From contig NZ_OY762614.1 in the NCBI RefSeq assembly GCF_963666145.1, positions 682,001-746,000 of the forward strand: 64,000 bases of DNA, read 5' to 3'. The notes below the pieces were generated by a model. It worked only from the letters and a program-made list of their open reading frames with translations, made no database searches and had not been told where the DNA came from. Origin of the DNA: an uncultured Desulfobacter sp. (GTDB taxonomy: Bacteria; Desulfobacterota; Desulfobacteria; Desulfobacterales; Desulfobacteraceae). The number at the start of each line of letters is the position of its first letter. The stretch's first letter is position 1. The translations under genes were made by a program, and so were the position numbers. Shown piece after piece: positions 25,133 through 35,135 of the stretch.

Positions 25133-28100
25133 TCAATCGTCACTATCCAGTTGACGTTTAAGTTCATCCAGCATCCCAAGAGCTTCTTTAAAATCCATAT
25201 CTTCTGCATAGGCCAGTAGCGTACCACTTATTTTTTTCAAGGGACTGTCATGGTTCTCAAGCAACTGGTGTATCTGTTTTGCTTTGCTGTCCATGTCGGG
25301 ATCCATCTCCTGGGCCAGTCGTTGGAAATCATCCAGAAGGATCTTTAATTTTTCCATATCAATGGGCGTGTGCTTGATTTTTTTTGTCTTATCCAATGAC
25401 GGTGCCATGATCTTTTTTTCCAGATCATCAACCACCAAAGACAAATTTCTGGCCAAATTTTCCATGAGTGGTTCAAGCTGGTCGAACTGATCATCTTTGA
25501 TTGCTTTTTCAACTTTCAGGGCACTGTCATACAATGCCTGGGCACCAATCCCGCCGGAAACGCCTTTAAGGGTATGGGCCGTTCTTTGTGCCAGGGGAAC
25601 ATCCTTTTGACCGAGTGCCCGGGCAATAATCCGGTCATCGGTGCGGTGGTCTTGGAAAAATTGTTTAAGCACTGTCATATAAAGATCTTGGCTGCCGTTC
25701 ATTCTTGCCAGGCCCACATCGGTATCTATACCGGCCAGGGATACAAATTCAGCGTCAACCGTCTTTGGATCAACCACCGTCGGTCCACCGTCCATGGCCG
25801 GTATCCATTTGAGCAGGGTATCAAACAGAACATTGGGCTCAATGGGTTTGGCAATATGGTCAACCATTCCCGCCCCAAGGCAGCGTTCCCGGTCCCCGGC
25901 CAGGGCATTGGCGGTCATGGCAATGATGGGCGGATGATTGCCCGTTTGCTTTTCCAAAATGATGCGGGTGGCTTCAAACCCATCCATTTCAGGCATCTGA
26001 AGATCCATTAATATCAGGTCAAACCTGACATTTTCCACCAGTTCAACGGCCTTTTTTCCATTCTCGGCAATAACGACCTCAAATCCTGCCTGGGTGAGCA
26101 GATCCTCGGCCAGGATCTGATTGATGGTGTTATCCTCTGCCACCAGTATTCTTGCACCGTTGATGGTTTGTAACGGATTAATTTTCCAGGGATCGGACAT
26201 ATTTGGGGCAATTCTCATCCCCCCTTTCCCACCCAGGGTGTTCATCACGGCATCCAGCAGATCGGAAGGCACCACAGGTTTTGTCAAACAGCCATCCAGG
26301 CTGGCGTTTTCTACTTCGCTAAAAATCTCTTCCTGGGCCATGGCCGTGACCAGAATGATGGCCGGATCTTGACCGTTTGACAATTTTTTGATCTCATTTG
26401 CCGCTTGGATGCCGTTCATTTCCGGCATCATGTAATCCATAAACACAAGCCGGAAAGGGTCCTCTGCCGGGGCCTTTTCTATGGCCTGCAAAGCGGCCCG
26501 GCCAGAATCGACACAGGTCACCCGGAAAGAAAACGATCCCAGGGTCTGGGCAAACATCTGCCTGGTGCTGGCCACATCATCCACCACAAGCACCTTAAGC
26601 TGCTCCAGATTCACAGGTACGCTTGATTCACCGTCCCCGACTTTGTCCATATTGATACCCAGAACGACGGTGAAATAAAAACAGCTGCCTTTACCGGATG
26701 CGCTTTCAACCCATATCCTTCCATTCATCAACCCAACCAAGTGTTTACAAATGGTTAATCCCAACCCGGTGCCGCCATATTTTCTGGTGGTACTGCCGTC
26801 GGCCTGGCTAAAGGCTTGAAACAGTCTTGATTGTTGTTCCAATGTCATACCGACCCCGGTGTCTTTTACCATCACCTCCAGTTCAACCGTCCCCCCTTGT
26901 ATTTTAACTGACCGCACTTTGACGACGATTTCACCGGATTCCGTAAATTTAAGGGCATTACCGGTCAGGTTGAGCAGAATCTGGCCCAACCGCAGGGGAT
27001 CTCCGATGAGCTGAACCGGTGTACCCGGCTCAATGTCAAATAAAACTTCAAGACCATTTTCCTGGGCCTTGACGGAAACCATATTGCTAAGGTTGGTTAA
27101 GACCTCTTCGAAATTAAACGGAATGGATTCCAGTTCCATTTTGCCGGCTTCAATTTTGGAAAAATCCAGAATATCATTGGTAATGCCCAGCAATAATTGG
27201 GCAGACTGATGAACCATCTGAACGTAATTGCGCTGGCGCGGTGTCAGGTCAGTGCCCAGGCAAAGGTGGGACATGCCTATGATGGCATTCATGGGGGTAC
27301 GGATTTCATGGCTCATGTTGGCAAAAAAAGAGCTTTTGGCAAGACTTGCTTCTTCGGCGATCCTGCGGGACAGGACAAGCTCACTGATATCCTGCAAGTT
27401 GACGACCATTCCGTTGTAACGTTTTGAATCATCCATAATGGGAGACGCCGTAATTCGTATCTCTTTTTTCTTGCCCCTTTTGGTATATCTTGCGGTTTCC
27501 AGCCCATAACAGATGTTTCCCTGCATGACCATGTCAAAGGCCTGCCGGGTATTTTCAGCCGCTTCCCGGGGAACAAAATCAATTTTCTTTCCAATCACTT
27601 CCTGGGGTGACCATCCAAAAATTTTTTCAAAGGCAGGGTTGATATATTCGGCGTTGCCGTCTTTGTCATACACCACCATGGGTTCGGCACTGGTTTCCAT
27701 GACCGTGTTCAGTTTCTTTTCACTGCGGGCCAGATCTTTTTCAGCCTTTTTTATCTGTGAAATATCGGTAAATGCCTCAAGCAGCAGATCTTCATTATTC
27801 AGAGTGATTTGAATCACACTTTTCATCACCGCAATTTTTTTATTATCCTTATTGATAACCGTCCTTTCTGATGAGTCCACGGCCTGCCCGATATCAAGGA
27901 CCGGACAGTTGCCTTTCTGGGCAGGACAAATAAAATTATGGCACACCTTGCCGATCAGATCAGATTCATTGTCATACCCCATCATTGAAAGGGCCGCCTT
28001 ATTGGCACTACGGATAATTTTATCTCTACCCACCAGAATCACACCAAACGGCATGGCTTTAAGCATTTTCTGTGTGGCGGCGTGCACTTGATCTGTTTCG

Positions 28101-29173
28101 GCTTTTGATTTTTTTAACAATTCGGCAGTTGTGCGATTGCGTTTGTTCAGACGGGCAAAGATAAATGTGCTGATGCCCATGACCGCAAGGAAAAAACATA
28201 TAAAGAGGATAATATACCAGTATTTAAACAAAACCTGCTTGGGTGTAAATGTCCCGTAATCCTTGTAAGGCGGCGCTTTTAAAACTTTTAAACAGTCATG
28301 AACAGATTGATAATTTTTAGGAATGGTCCAGCCGGAACATGACGCGGCAACGGCAGGTTTTGAATCGGGTTGGATCTCAATTAAACGATGGGCAACGATT
28401 TCAGCAAGCTCGTCCGAAGTATGAACAACTTGGGCCATGGGCCACTCGGGATACTCTCTTGTTGAATGAAGAAACGGCAGATGGACCTGTCCCCCGCCAT
28501 GCTCATGAATAACAAAAAAATCGTCCAGATTAATTTTGCCTTCCAGCTGCATTCGCTCCAAGGTATCTGTCCGCACGGTTCCAGCGTCAACCTCTTTGTT
28601 TAAAATTGACATGACAACCGCGTCATGGGTCCCCATAAAAGAGAGTGTTGAAAAATCCTTGTATGGATTAATGCCAGCCTCTTGTAACTCCCGCCGGGCC
28701 ATAAGCCATCCGCCAAATGAATTTTCGCTCACCGCTGCAAAATGTTTTTTTTTAAGATCTTTATATGTTCGAATATCAGATGGTTGTTTCAAGCAGAACA
28801 CAACGCTGCCAAATGTTGTGTAGGTGCCATTGAGTCGTTTATTTTTCAAGGTTGCAATCCGACTCACCCCGTGCCGGACCTCTAATTCAACATAAATCGC
28901 TGAATTTGCCAGAACAAAATCCACCCCCCCATCTTTTACCGTTTGGTTAATATCTTTAAATTCAAGGGGAATAATGCGAAAAGAATAAGCCGGGATAACA
29001 CGGGACAAATAGTCAGCTGTGGGCGACCATTTTTTCAGGCAATTATCTGTACTGCGTTTTGCCAGCACCCCAATCTTAATAGCGTCGGTGCCGGAAATCG
29101 CCGTTGCCGGATAAAAAAAAATTAACAGGCATAATCCTGTTAAAACAAATTTTTTAAAAGGATGGGTTTGCAT
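25133..29173 (-). CDS. Hybrid sensor histidine kinase with PhnD-like periplasmic domain
   Basis: About 1346 aa from ATG 29173 (AAGGCAAATA before it); a longer frame to 29224 adds no signal. Order: signal peptide (1-26), PhnD/phosphonate-type binding domain ([10 protein letters not shown]..., about 30-285), membrane helix (about 325-348), PAS with a Cys cluster ([10 protein letters not shown]), second PAS ([19 protein letters not shown]), HisKA ([22 protein letters not shown]), HATPase ([13 protein letters not shown]), two receivers, HPt ([20 protein letters not shown]) and a helical tail. The periplasmic domain binds an unknown anion or small ligand. The most complex signalling protein in the window. 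Confidence 0.9.
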   Translation of the reverse strand: MQTHPFKKFVLTGLCLLIFFYPATAISGTDAIKIGVLAKRSTDNCLKKWSPTADYLSRVIPAYSFRIIPLEFKDINQTVKDGGVDFVLANSAIYVELEVRHGVSRIATLKNKRLNGTYTTFGSVVFCLKQPSDIRTYKDLKKKHFAAVSENSFGGWLMARRELQEAGINPYKDFSTLSFMGTHDAVVMSILNKEVDAGTVRTDTLERMQLEGKINLDDFFVIHEHGGGQVHLPFLHSTREYPEWPMAQVVHTSDELAEIVAHRLIEIQPDSKPAVAASCSGWTIPKNYQSVHDCLKVLKAPPYKDYGTFTPKQVLFKYWYIILFICFFLAVMGISTFIFARLNKRNRTTAELLKKSKAETDQVHAATQKMLKAMPFGVILVGRDKIIRSANKAALSMMGYDNESDLIGKVCHNFICPAQKGNCPVLDIGQAVDSSERTVINKDNKKIAVMKSVIQITLNNEDLLLEAFTDISQIKKAEKDLARSEKKLNTVMETSAEPMVVYDKDGNAEYINPAFEKIFGWSPQEVIGKKIDFVPREAAENTRQAFDMVMQGNICYGLETARYTKRGKKKEIRITASPIMDDSKRYNGMVVNLQDISELVLSRRIAEEASLAKSSFFANMSHEIRTPMNAIIGMSHLCLGTDLTPRQRNYVQMVHQSAQLLLGITNDILDFSKIEAGKMELESIPFNFEEVLTNLSNMVSVKAQENGLEVLFDIEPGTPVQLIGDPLRLGQILLNLTGNALKFTESGEIVVKVRSVKIQGGTVELEVMVKDTGVGMTLEQQSRLFQAFSQADGSTTRKYGGTGLGLTICKHLVGLMNGRIWVESASGKGSCFYFTVVLGINMDKVGDGESSVPVNLEQLKVLVVDDVASTRQMFAQTLGSFSFRVTCVDSGRAALQAIEKAPAEDPFRLVFMDYMMPEMNGIQAANEIKKLSNGQDPAIILVTAMAQEEIFSEVENASLDGCLTKPVVPSDLLDAVMNTLGGKGGMRIAPNMSDPWKINPLQTINGARILVAEDNTINQILAEDLLTQAGFEVVIAENGKKAVELVENVRFDLILMDLQMPEMDGFEATRIILEKQTGNHPPIIAMTANALAGDRERCLGAGMVDHIAKPIEPNVLFDTLLKWIPAMDGGPTVVDPKTVDAEFVSLAGIDTDVGLARMNGSQDLYMTVLKQFFQDHRTDDRIIARALGQKDVPLAQRTAHTLKGVSGGIGAQALYDSALKVEKAIKDDQFDQLEPLMENLARNLSLVVDDLEKKIMAPSLDKTKKIKHTPIDMEKLKILLDDFQRLAQEMDPDMDSKAKQIHQLLENHDSPLKKISGTLLAYAEDMDFKEALGMLDELKRQLDSDD

Positions 29174-29320
29174 TATTTGCCTTCGATGATCCCAAATCTT
29201 AGGGCGCTTGGGTAAACAACACATGTCACAGATTTTTTACTGATATCTTAAACACTACACAACTGATATAAAAAAAGCAATTATATCCTTATAGGTACAA
29301 ATGGTCGGCGGATGCAAAAC

Positions 29321-29356
29321 AAAGACCCCCTGTCTTTTCCAAGACAGGGGGTCTTT
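29321..29356. terminator. Strong terminator-like hairpin after the HdrB-like gene
   Basis: AAAGACCCCCTGTCTT pairs perfectly with AAGACAGGGGGTCTTT around TTCC, with A runs on one side and T runs on the other, so it can work in both directions. It ends the Hdr-type operon (minus strand). Confidence 0.85.
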
Positions 29357-29384
29357 TAAATTTTTACCGGTTGCCGGAGGGGTA

Positions 29385-30221
29385 TCAAGCTGCAGTGTCG
29401 ACGCCTGCCAAACACTTTTCAAGCCCCATGGCCTGACCGAGCAACTGGGTCAGGAGTACGGCAGGTATGGGTTTAGTTAATCCCGATTTCAAAATAAGCT
29501 TTCGGCCATATTCAAATTGGATATGGCAGTAATTACAAGCCGTGCAGATGATATCCGCCCCTTCCTGTTTTGCCGTTTCATATTTTCCCAGAACAAATTC
29601 CCGGGCCAGATCGTCGTTTTTTTCCAACAAAGGATTACCGCAGCAATCCAGACCCTTGGACCATTTTACGGGTTCTGCCCCGGTCAGTTGAATAATCCTT
29701 TCAAATATCGTCGGTGCATTGGGGTGGTCATCCAGCCCGGTAATGGCTGAAGGGCGCAGGGCGTGACAACCGTAGCTTGCAGCCACTTTGATACCGTCAA
29801 GGGAATGCACAACACTTCGCTGGATAACGCCTTTATCAATTTCCTGGTCCAAAAAGGTCAGCATATGATAAATCTTGACGGCACCTGCCCTGTAATTCAG
29901 CCCTTCTTTTTCCAGGATTGAATTAATCTTGAACAGTTTTTCACGATCATTGTTGAGATAATGTTCGGCCTGTTTAAGGGAACCGAAACAACACTTGCAC
30001 AGGGTCAGTATGGGCAGGTGACGGGCCTGGGCGATGGCCAGATTCCGTATGGCCAGCAAAAGATAAGCATCCAGGCTCTTTTCCTTGACCGGGTATCCGC
30101 AACAGCCGAAATCAAGTTCTTCAACCCCGACATTGAGTCTGGATAAAACCGCTTTGGCCGACGTTGGGTGCTGGGGAATGTCAAATCCGGTTCTGCATCC
30201 GGAGAATAGTGCGCATTTCAT
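29385..30221 (-). CDS. HdrB-like heterodisulfide reductase subunit (two CCG domains)
   Basis: 278 aa. Two cysteine-rich CCG domains: the first with CCGYPVKEKS and LCKCCFGSL, the second with GLDCCGNPLLEKN and CTACNYCHIQFEY. In HdrB each holds a non-cubane [4Fe-4S] cluster that reduces a disulfide or related bond. The start overlaps the stop of the next gene (ATGA at 30218-30221), so it forms a complex with that membrane protein: electrons would pass from quinol through haem and Fe-S to this subunit, or the reverse. The true thiol/disulfide substrate in sulfate reducers is unknown. Confidence 0.88.
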   Translation of the reverse strand: MKCALFSGCRTGFDIPQHPTSAKAVLSRLNVGVEELDFGCCGYPVKEKSLDAYLLLAIRNLAIAQARHLPILTLCKCCFGSLKQAEHYLNNDREKLFKINSILEKEGLNYRAGAVKIYHMLTFLDQEIDKGVIQRSVVHSLDGIKVAASYGCHALRPSAITGLDDHPNAPTIFERIIQLTGAEPVKWSKGLDCCGNPLLEKNDDLAREFVLGKYETAKQEGADIICTACNYCHIQFEYGRKLILKSGLTKPIPAVLLTQLLGQAMGLEKCLAGVDTAA

Positions 30222-31888
30222 ATTCCAAATTCCTGATGGTATACCATGTTTTTAAGTTGATAAAAAATATCCGTAATCTTGACCCCCTGGGGACAATTTT
30301 CCTGGCATTTATAACAGGTCAGGCAGTCCCAGACAATTGAGGCATCCTTTGCCAAATCGATTTGCCCAAGAACCAGGGCATGAATCACTTGGTGAGGTGC
30401 GGATCCAAACTTTCCGATGTCACCTGTCACTCCTGTTACCGGGCATGAATTGGTGCATGTCAGGCAGGTGTAACAGTGTGAAAATGTTGTCGCCTGGAAG
30501 GACTCCTTCAAGGACTTGACGATGGATTTTTGTTCGGATTTGAGCTTGACCGGGCCTTCATATTCCGCTTTTTTAGCTTCGTTTTCCTTGCAGATTTCCC
30601 TGACCCTGACAACGGGATCAGCAAGAAATTTCTCCTTCATCCGTTCTCTGGCCGCCATCCAGATATCCTGCAGGTCCAGCCCGGCAGGACACAGCTGGGA
30701 GCATTTGTTACACAAGGTGCAAATAAAACTGCCCTGTAAAAAGGCATCTTTGGATTCGGCATCCATGGACTTGCCCCATGCCGATTCTCGGATTTGGGTC
30801 ACACGTTCGGAAGGGAACACCCATGGGTTGCCAAAGATTTCATAGAGCGGCCCCACCGCACAATGGCTTGTGCAGGTGCCGCACTGGGTACAGGCGGACA
30901 GGTCAAGGGCCCGGCGGGTGGCCTTGTTTTCTTCGCGTTTGAGCGTCTGGCCTGAAACACCTGAGATCAAAAGGCTTATGGGGGTGGTCAGAATATGAAA
31001 AAACTTGCTGAAAGGCAGGTAAGCCAAAGCAAAAAAGCAGCTTAAAAAATGAATGGCCAGTATCAGTGAATCCAGGCGATGTCCGTTTAAAAACCCGGCA
31101 AAGGGTTTCATGAAAATGGAGATTGGATAGGAGACAATGGCCCACTTTGGGTTGGCATGGCAGGCCATACAATTATCTTCATTGAGGATTCTGCCTTCTT
31201 CCAAAATTTCAGGATCGACCTGGATGGTCTCCCCGGGAAAAGAGACATTATAGTCTTCCTGCCAGACCGCCTTAAGGGCCGGCAGTTCCTCTTCGTCCAA
31301 AGAACCGTACTCTTCAACCATGTCGTCAAACACGCCCGAAGAGATAATCTTGGCAGCTTCAAGGCCAAAGCCGGAGATCATGATTACGGCCAGCAGGACA
31401 ATTGCCAGGTAATCGAGTTTCGTGGAGATCTGCTTTAACCGGAAATGGGTTCGCCTGCGGTATATGGCAATGGCCAGTCCCGCGATGACCATGACACCGG
31501 CAATGTTTCGAAGGAACATATATGGATTCAAGGTGGGCATGTAACCTGAAAAAAGAGCTTGGCTGACATAGTCGTCCAGGGCGTGGAAAAAGAACAATGC
31601 TGCAAATCCCCAGAAAATGCATATATGCATCACCCACTTTTGGGGATCCTGGCGCTTGAGTGGTAATTGGAGCACCACATCCGTAATCGCCGTTTTAAGA
31701 AAATAGAAGATCTTGGCAGGCGAAAACAACATGCCTACCAGATCGAACAAAAAAGTTTTTACTCGGTCTGCCGTCGTAATTTCGGTGTCTTCCGGTCCGA
31801 TGATCAACCGAAAAAATCCCATGGTCCTGTAAATGATTCCGAGAAGGAATACTGCTACTGCAATAGTAAAACTCCAGGTATAAAGCAC
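30218..31888 (-). CDS. Membrane NarI-like / HdrC-like iron-sulfur fusion protein
   Basis: 556 aa, GTG start. Five membrane helices (about 5-21, 87-103, 127-143, 160-178, 273-295) resemble the cytochrome b of nitrate reductase gamma/HmeC proteins. A CxxCH motif (CMACH, residues 240-244) between helices 4 and 5 indicates a covalently bound haem c. The cytoplasmic half has four cluster motifs: CTQCGTCTSHC (333-343), CTLCNKCSQLCP, CYTCLTCTNSCP and CLTCYKCQENCP, that is, two HdrC-type pairs. With HdrB it makes a quinone-linked thiol or electron-transfer complex comparable to HdrDE, DsrMK or TmcCD but with a different domain order. Confidence 0.85.
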   Translation of the reverse strand: MLYTWSFTIAVAVFLLGIIYRTMGFFRLIIGPEDTEITTADRVKTFLFDLVGMLFSPAKIFYFLKTAITDVVLQLPLKRQDPQKWVMHICIFWGFAALFFFHALDDYVSQALFSGYMPTLNPYMFLRNIAGVMVIAGLAIAIYRRRTHFRLKQISTKLDYLAIVLLAVIMISGFGLEAAKIISSGVFDDMVEEYGSLDEEELPALKAVWQEDYNVSFPGETIQVDPEILEEGRILNEDNCMACHANPKWAIVSYPISIFMKPFAGFLNGHRLDSLILAIHFLSCFFALAYLPFSKFFHILTTPISLLISGVSGQTLKREENKATRRALDLSACTQCGTCTSHCAVGPLYEIFGNPWVFPSERVTQIRESAWGKSMDAESKDAFLQGSFICTLCNKCSQLCPAGLDLQDIWMAARERMKEKFLADPVVRVREICKENEAKKAEYEGPVKLKSEQKSIVKSLKESFQATTFSHCYTCLTCTNSCPVTGVTGDIGKFGSAPHQVIHALVLGQIDLAKDASIVWDCLTCYKCQENCPQGVKITDIFYQLKNMVYHQEFGI

Positions 31889-32108
31889 TGTTCCATTCCA
31901 ATCTAATTCAGGTTAAATTGTCAAAGGGCGAAATCGAAAGGTAAATCTGTATTGTAACTGATCCGGGATGTCAAGCCCGTTTTTTATTTTAATATTCACA
32001 CTTATATGTCCAGTTGTCGTTAGGGCCTTACCTTTACAAACTCTGGACCAACACTTATATTAACGCATAATTTTTTAAAAAATATACTACTTCACAAGGA
32101 GCTTTTAA

Positions 32109-32774
32109 GTGAAACAGATCTTAGTACTGGCCTCGACCAATAAAGGCAAAACAAGGGAATTACAGGAAAGACTGCAAGGATATCCCGTTGATATCAAGAA
32201 TCTGTCTGATTTCGGCCCCATTCCCGAGGTCATAGAAGACGGAGAGACCTTTGACGACAATGCATATAAAAAGGCCTCGTTTACGGCCAGGGTGCTGGGA
32301 TACCCGGCCCTTGCGGACGATTCAGGGCTTTGCGTAGAGGCGCTGGGCGGCGCGCCGGGGGTCTATTCGGCCCGTTACGCCGGAGAAGATGCCACGGACC
32401 AGGACAATGTCGACAAACTTATGGAAGCCATGAAAAATGAAGAGAACCGCAAGGCCTCCTTTGAATGTGTGATCTCCATTGCAGTCCCCACGGGGGCAGC
32501 GCTAACCTATGAAGGCCGCTGCGAAGGGGTACTGACCCGGGAGCCTGCCGGAGACAACGGATTTGGGTATGACCCGCTCTTCTTTTTTCCTGAACTGAAT
32601 AAAACCTTTGCCCAGCTGTCCATGCAGGAAAAGGCCAGGGTCAGCCACCGGGGAAAGGCGTTGCAGGAAATCACCCAGGAGATGGACAAAATTCTGGACT
32701 GGATAGACATTCAAATGTCCCGGATGGCCGAACCCAGTAGTTGCCTTGCGCCCAAAGGAAACAACAATGGATAA
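32109..32774 (+). CDS. rdgB: XTP/dITP diphosphatase (RdgB/HAM1)
   Basis: 221 aa, GTG start with AAGGAGC upstream at 32096-32102. House-cleaning enzyme that hydrolyses non-canonical purine triphosphates. The conserved LASTNKGKTRELQE opens the protein; DDSGLCVEALGGAPGVYSARYAG and GYDPLFFFPE...SHRGKAL follow. It overlaps the nitroreductase gene by 8 bp and so heads a four-gene operon to 36917. Confidence 0.93.
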   Translation: MKQILVLASTNKGKTRELQERLQGYPVDIKNLSDFGPIPEVIEDGETFDDNAYKKASFTARVLGYPALADDSGLCVEALGGAPGVYSARYAGEDATDQDNVDKLMEAMKNEENRKASFECVISIAVPTGAALTYEGRCEGVLTREPAGDNGFGYDPLFFFPELNKTFAQLSMQEKARVSHRGKALQEITQEMDKILDWIDIQMSRMAEPSSCLAPKGNNNG

Positions 32775-33348
32775 TTTCAAAGACCTTGTAAAATCAAACC
32801 GCTCGTGCAGGCGCTTTGATAACAGTTTTGCCCTGGACACCCAAACCCTGACCGATCTTGTGGAACTGGCGCGATATACGGCCTCGGGTGCCAACAACCA
32901 GCCCCTGAAATATATTATCTCCAGCAACCGGGAACAAAATGAAAAGATCTTTTCCTGCCTGACCTGGGCAGCTTACCTTAAAGATTGGAAAGGGCCTGAG
33001 CCTGCTGAACAGCCCACAGGATACATTGTCATCCTCGGGGATACCACCATTGCAAACAATTTCTGGTGCGACCACGGCATTGCCGCCCAGACCATGCTGC
33101 TCGGGGCCCGGGCCATGGGGCTTGCCGGGTGTATGTTTGCCGCCATAAACATCAAAAAACTCAAAGAACTGCTGGGTATCGGCGATCACCTGGAGGTTAA
33201 GCTGGTCATTGCACTGGGCAAACCCGTGGAAAAGGCATGCATTGATGATATGGAGCCCGGCGGAGATATCCGCTATTTCAGGGATGAAAACCAGGTTCAC
33301 CATGTTCCCAAGCGCAAGCTTGACGAGTTGATTCTCAAGACCTATTAG
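32767..33348 (+). CDS. Nitroreductase-family protein
   Basis: 193 aa from ATG 32767, preceded by CAAAGGAAA. FMN-binding start LVKSNRSCRRFDNS, then SGANNQPLKYIIS and AINIKKLKELLGI...LVIALGKP. It is a small member without a ferredoxin domain and unlike the two at 9.3-10.8 kb in detail. It starts inside the rdgB end and is followed after 2 bp by the radical SAM gene, so the three are translated together. Substrate unknown. Confidence 0.85.
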   Translation: MDNFKDLVKSNRSCRRFDNSFALDTQTLTDLVELARYTASGANNQPLKYIISSNREQNEKIFSCLTWAAYLKDWKGPEPAEQPTGYIVILGDTTIANNFWCDHGIAAQTMLLGARAMGLAGCMFAAINIKKLKELLGIGDHLEVKLVIALGKPVEKACIDDMEPGGDIRYFRDENQVHHVPKRKLDELILKTY

Positions 33349-33350
33349 CC

Positions 33351-35117
33351 GTGAAAGTTTTATTTGTAAATCCATCCTGCCAGGACCCAAGGGTTACGGA
33401 CCCGGATGCACTTCAGGTGCCCATCGGGCTCTATTATCTGGCATCAGGACTGTTGGACCAGGGCTATATATCAGGTATTTTGAATCTTGCACCGGCGGGG
33501 CCTGCCAACCCGGCGGCCCAAGGGTCTGCAAAAAAAGTGCTGGATTTATTCTCCCAATCCATCATGCAGGAAAAACCGGACATCATTGGCTTTTCGGTCA
33601 CCAGCCCCACCCGGATGAATGCCATGGCCTGTGCGGCCCTGGCTCGTCAGATCCTGCCGGACTGCCTCATTGTTTTTGGCGGCCCCGGGGCCACGTTTAT
33701 GGCCGATTTTTTATTTGCGCACTGCCCGGCTTTGGATGTGATTGTCAAAGGCGAAGGCGAGATCAGCACAACTAAACTGGTCCATGCCGCAAAAAAGGTA
33801 AAAACCAATTGCGGCACCATCCACCAGACACAGGGCATCAGTGCTGAATTGACACATGGCCTTGAACGGATTCCCGGTCTTATTTTCCGTAACGGATCAA
33901 ATCTGCATGACACCGGTCAAGGTGAACTGGTAAAGGACCTGGACACCCTGCCCCACCCGTCCAGGTATTTTACCTACCAGCACCTGGCCATGTCCAGGGG
34001 ATGCCCAGGCAAATGCACTTTTTGCGGTTCTCCGAAATTCTGGGGAACGTCCGTTGTCCGTCGCCACTCCCCCCAATGGTTTTTTGAAGAGATAAAGGCC
34101 CTTGCCCAAAATGGTGTCACCCATTTTTTCATCAGTGACGACACCTTTACCATGGATTATGGTGCGGTTCGGGCATTGTGCGAAAAAATTATTCAGGCAG
34201 ATCTGGGCATCACCTGGAATGCCATATCCCGGGTGGATTATATTGATGAAAGTATACTGGGGATTATGCGCCGGGCCGGGTGTATCCAGATCAGCTTTGG
34301 GATTGAATCCGGGGCCCAGCCCATAAAAAAAATCCTTGGCAAACCCATCAACAATGACACCTGTGTGGCGGCCTTTGACAAGGTGAAAGCCGCAGGCATA
34401 CTGCCCCGGGCCTACTTTATTTATGGATCACCGGGAGAAACCGATGCAACCATCCAGCAGAGCATTGATCTGATGATCCAACTGGGGCCCTTGAGCACGG
34501 TATTTTACATGCTGGTCACCTTTCCGGGCACAGCGTTGTACAATCGTGCCGTTCAAAAGGGGTGGACCCATGATGGCGTCTGGCAAAAAACCATTGAAGA
34601 TCTGCCCTGGTGGGAACTGGACCCGGATATGGACTTTACCCGGGTTAAGGGCTGGGGGGACCGGCTCCGGCAGGCTTTTTTTGCAAACCTTGAAGATTTT
34701 ATTAATCGCATTTCCCTTGAACCGGACGAGGCATCCGCCCCCCTGTACGCCGATTTTCTATCACGGCTTGCCATGACCTTCTCCCATGGCGAATATGCCC
34801 AGGACCCCCGGGTCAAAAATGCCGATCAAACGGCGGTGAATCTGTTTGACAAGGCGTTGAAAATTAACCCTTGCGCAAGGGCATACCAGGGACTTGCCAT
34901 GATGTGCCAGAAGCATAAAAACTTTACCCGGGCCATTGCCATTCTTGACAAAGGCCTGTCCCATTTTCCAAAAAATAAAGATCTGTGCGTTTGCATGGGG
35001 GTGTGCCTGATGAACACGGGTAATTTTGCCAACGCATTAAAATATTTCACCCCATTTGCCGATGATCCGGCCTTAGGGCAGTACATCAGCATATGCAAGC
35101 AAAAAACAAAAAATTAA
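33351..35117 (+). CDS. B12-binding radical SAM protein with C-terminal TPR
   Basis: 588 aa, GTG start 2 bp after the previous stop. Cobalamin-binding domain (about 1-150, VLFVNPSCQDP...GPGATFMADF...VIVKGEGE), radical SAM core with the [4Fe-4S] ligands CPGKCTFC in SRGCPGKCTFCGSPKFWG (about residues 213-223), and tetratricopeptide-like repeats from about 490 to the end. This group (BchE-like) includes methyltransferases and anaerobic cyclases on large or lipid substrates. The actual substrate is not evident. The TPR tail may dock a protein partner such as the DUF6178 protein encoded next. Confidence 0.88.
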   Translation: MKVLFVNPSCQDPRVTDPDALQVPIGLYYLASGLLDQGYISGILNLAPAGPANPAAQGSAKKVLDLFSQSIMQEKPDIIGFSVTSPTRMNAMACAALARQILPDCLIVFGGPGATFMADFLFAHCPALDVIVKGEGEISTTKLVHAAKKVKTNCGTIHQTQGISAELTHGLERIPGLIFRNGSNLHDTGQGELVKDLDTLPHPSRYFTYQHLAMSRGCPGKCTFCGSPKFWGTSVVRRHSPQWFFEEIKALAQNGVTHFFISDDTFTMDYGAVRALCEKIIQADLGITWNAISRVDYIDESILGIMRRAGCIQISFGIESGAQPIKKILGKPINNDTCVAAFDKVKAAGILPRAYFIYGSPGETDATIQQSIDLMIQLGPLSTVFYMLVTFPGTALYNRAVQKGWTHDGVWQKTIEDLPWWELDPDMDFTRVKGWGDRLRQAFFANLEDFINRISLEPDEASAPLYADFLSRLAMTFSHGEYAQDPRVKNADQTAVNLFDKALKINPCARAYQGLAMMCQKHKNFTRAIAILDKGLSHFPKNKDLCVCMGVCLMNTGNFANALKYFTPFADDPALGQYISICKQKTKN

Positions 35118-35135
35118 TTCAGAAAGAAACGCCAT

